DNA of 64,000 nucleotides, from positions 71,154,556 through 71,218,555 of the forward strand of contig CM039184.1 of the NCBI GenBank assembly GCA_008360975.2. Reading direction: 5' to 3'. The notes under the pieces are model-generated. The model was not told where the DNA came from. It saw only the letters and a list, made by a program, of their open reading frames with translations, and ran no database searches. Position numbers and translations under genes: made by a program. Positions 61,121-64,000 of the stretch are shown here, piece after piece. This stretch comes from Lichenostomus cassidix. Lineage: Eukaryota > Chordata > Aves > Passeriformes > Meliphagidae. Position 1 is the stretch's first letter. Every line of letters begins with the position of its first letter.

Positions 61121-63379
61121 GGAAAATTATCGAGGTGCTCTATTTTAGTATATTATTTGACAATATCAGGTTTTCAGGTTTAGAAATCTACATACAAATG
61201 AGAAGGAGTTTTGAAAACTTCTGATTGATGGACTGTCTGTCTTTCTGACAATTCTAATTATTTAAAGACTGAATATGTTCAAATACTTCCAAAACTGCAG
61301 GCAGTATTTTGCTACCTGACAACAGTGCAACTCAGAGAGTGCCTCTCCCAGATAAATCCTTGCAATATGTAGAGGTTACAATCTCATGTGTGATAGACTC
61401 AGACTTCTCTGGTGTCTGTCTCAAGACTTTTGTGTCTCTGTGAAGCCCTGCTATCCATTACTGCTCTGGTGCAACACTTCAACACATATGTACTTATTTT
61501 GCCAGATACCACCTCTCAGGCTTACAGACATGAGGAGGCAAGACTCAATGCTTACTAGGTCTGTGAAGATGCAGAAAACTGACAGTAGTTTTCCTGAATT
61601 TTGGGAATATGTGTTCATCCATGGTCACCCATAGACAAACAGGTTCTTTGTAAAGAAGGGAAAAAAACAGCTTTTAATTCTTTTTAAGGTGCTGTGTGCC
61701 TACAGCCTTCCCATAGGGTCAGAAGCAGGAAAAACCCCTCCAAACCTGCTAGAAAGCTCCCAGCCTAAGTGTTGTACAGAATAATCAGCAAAACTGACCA
61801 CAAAGGACTTTTAATAGCAAAGCATGCACAGATGACCAGTGTGGAGAGCTGAGAGCAGTCACCAGTGCTGTGATGCCTGTAATGGAGAAGCTGTTGTCAG
61901 GCAAGGAAGCAGTGCAGTGACACACCAGTCTGCAGATGGAAAGCAACTCTGGAAGCTGCTCTAAGCGAGCTGCTGCAATGGGAACATGGACTTTTTGCTG
62001 TGAATCTGCTGGAACATGTACCATCATCCTTAGTTATCAACTGATATTTATTAATGCAACTTATCGTTGAGTGACTGCCCGTTTCCAAACTTCAGTGAAG
62101 TAACAAACTTGATATCTTAAATGTTGCTGAAAAGAGTGGAGAGGAAAGGGGGGAGGGGAGAGAATTCTGCTAGTGTTCATATTCCAGAGGGAATTAATTC
62201 TCTTGTATTTGTAGGCCTTCCTCTGTGGCTTTTAAGTTATTTCCTGAAATCTGCAATTACATTCATGCAAGATCTGCATCCAGCTTTTTCTAAAATAATG
62301 TTGAAGCAGACTACAAGGTAGCTAAAACAATTTTTTCTTTTCTTCCTTTTTTTTCTCCATTTTGGTTTATCAGCTGATGCTCTAGCAAGTAGTTTCTGCC
62401 TTGAGGGGCTGTGGATAGATAGTTCCCTGAGATGGCTCAGTACCTCAGCTACCTTGTCCCTTGTCCCCTTTTAAAACACTGAGAAAAATTTCAGCACTCA
62501 CCACAAATTGATTTTGGAAGTTATTGGCAGCTCAGATCCTTGACAGCAGTGAATGTCTGTGGTGGAGCATGTGGGGAAATGTGACAGTGCAGGGAGTCAA
62601 AAGAAAGAATTGGGACTGTTGGAGGAACCAGATTCAGCTTCACATGGTTGCAACAAGGGCACTGCCAGCAATTCCCTGATCACTGCCTCAGTGCATGAAC
62701 AACCACCCAGCTACCTGCACAGTCATCAGCATGTCCCCTGAACCTCCTCCCTCAGAGGAAAAAGGGAATGCTGAAGGATTACAACGATTCTTCAGGGTTC
62801 AAGAGAGCAACAAAACAAGTGTCTGAACCTCCCAGGTGAGCAGAATAATTCTGAGTTACAAAGCTGAAGATCTGGACAATTATGTGGCTGTTGGGTTGAC
62901 CAAACCATGGCTGCTGTGTTCTGCTCCTTAAAGGAAATACTCTGTGTTCACGTCCATTCCTTGTTAAGAAAGGAAAATGTTCAGATTCTCTGTCAGACTG
63001 GCCACCAGTGTTCATAGAACAAGAGGGTAAGAATCCATATTAACTGATAATTAAGATATTTTATCATTATAATTATTGACAGACAAGAAAAAACAACTAC
63101 AACTTTTGGGGATTTCTGCTTAAATGAAAGAAGTTAGAAGATGAGAGACAAAAATGAACACAGTACCTGTGGGGTTTGACAGGTGACTCAAATACAACGT
63201 TTTTTAAGAGTAACATGAACTCAACACATGAGGGAAAGATTCATCCTCACAATTGTCTTCCTGGTTGAAGAAAATTACATTTTCAGGTCAACAGCATGCA
63301 GAGATGCCTGGAAGGTGTTGCCAAAGACCTTCCCAACAGTGCATCTATGCTCTAAATATAACATTGGAAATTAGTCAGC

Positions 63380-63475
63380 AACAGCTTTGTCATCTTGATT
63401 TGCATGCTAATAAGATGATGTAATGACGCTCTGCAGGGATGGATCTACAGTTAGCTGACAATAAAATTTTTGGAT
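63380..63475. promoter_or_regulatory. Candidate element with octamer and ATF/CEBP-like sites
   Basis: A perfect octamer ATTTGCAT lies at 63398-63405 within TGATTTGCATGCTAAT, followed ten bases later by TGATGTAATGACG (63416-63428), which resembles ATF/CEBP and CRE half-sites. POU-octamer sites next to bZIP sites are typical of tissue-specific enhancers. This is motif recognition only. Confidence 0.3.
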
Positions 63476-64000
63476 TTTCCGAGTACTGAAATTTCAAAAT
63501 TCTCTGGGGTGTATATCTCTAACTTTACACCTTGTCTCTTAAATAAAGAAATGTCCCACTGTGGCCATATGTATGACATCACCTCTTTAAGGAGAAAGGG
63601 ATGTCACACGTTTCTTTCTGAAAATAGCAGGTGCAGGAACTAAGATGTGGACATTTTTTCATAGACATGAGCTATGAGAAAAGTTTACACATTATCAGCC
63701 TTCTTGTTGAGAATGAGGCTATGTTATGGTTGAGAATAAGCTGTGTTTCAGGACCTGCTGGACCATGAAACAGGGCACTAGACCTCGTTCCAGAAAAACA
63801 CCAGTTCAGGGAGAAATATGAAATGCCTTCTCATTGATGAATGATGTTGTTTCCAAGACAATCTCTCTTTGAGCTACAGGGCTATTTCCAAAAGGGAAAG
63901 GATCCTGGCTCCTTTCAGACAAGGGAGGGCTGTGAAAGTCCAGAGAGGCATCTCTGCACATGGGATGGTGATGACTGGTGATCTCCCTCCTTATGGCAGA

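Larger units (their letters stand above)
58511..64000. other. Unique noncoding DNA to the window end
   Basis: No gene is supported. Small structures are a 14-base direct duplication at 60893-60924, an A-rich tract at 61088-61120 and an octamer/ATF-like motif pair near 63.4 kb. Open frames are all under about 120 codons and have no recognisable domains. Confidence 0.6.

Noticed and set aside
1..64000. CRISPR arrays, operons, bacterial mobile elements, tRNA or rRNA genes
   Set aside because: No regularly spaced direct repeats, dense coding, intact box A/box B pairs or ribosomal sequence were seen; the composition and CR1 elements show vertebrate DNA.

Overview
This window reads as vertebrate nuclear DNA, most likely from a bird. 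The clearest evidence is a set of short, 5'-truncated CR1 LINE fragments. They carry the CR1 3'-end signature: a stretch resembling 'gtcttttccaacct' followed by imperfect copies of the octamer ATTCTATG. CpG is generally depleted, recognisable repeats occupy only a few percent of the sequence, and there is no bacterial-style gene packing. That low repeat load fits an avian genome better than a mammalian or crocodilian one. I cannot name the species.

I find no protein-coding gene, tRNA, rRNA or CRISPR array that I can support. Open frames are short (none above about 203 codons), show no recognisable domains, and often overlap one another on both strands, as expected by chance. The window is best described as a gene-poor intergenic region or the inside of a very large intron.

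Layout. 1-12.4 kb: unique noncoding DNA with an AT-rich segment that looks like a conserved noncoding element (about 3.88-4.56 kb), a small GATATTG-type repeat (6.70-6.76 kb) and a GC-rich patch (about 10.3-10.65 kb). 12.4-22.4 kb: three CR1 remnants, a long near-perfect hairpin (18.27-18.31 kb), a poly-A tract and a weak CTCF-like site. 22.4-28.9 kb: two small tandem duplications and an old MIR/L2-like remnant. 28.85-29.32 kb: the most distinctive locus, a CpG-rich island with a strong CTCF core motif, a nine-copy GGGACA-type array predicted to form G-quadruplexes, and a GC box. 29.3-38.0 kb: unique DNA with a possible tRNA-derived SINE relic. 38.02-38.67 kb: the largest CR1 copy. 38.7-53.8 kb: unique DNA with decayed MIR/L2-like pieces, homopolymer tracts and a TTTA microsatellite. 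53.8-64 kb: another CR1 end, a small possible retroviral LTR (58.33-58.51 kb), A-rich tracts, and an octamer/ATF-like composite near 63.4 kb.

No genes work together here. The functional candidates are regulatory: the CpG island/CTCF/G-quadruplex cluster and several AT-rich segments with homeodomain-type sites. All of these need cross-species alignment or chromatin data to confirm.
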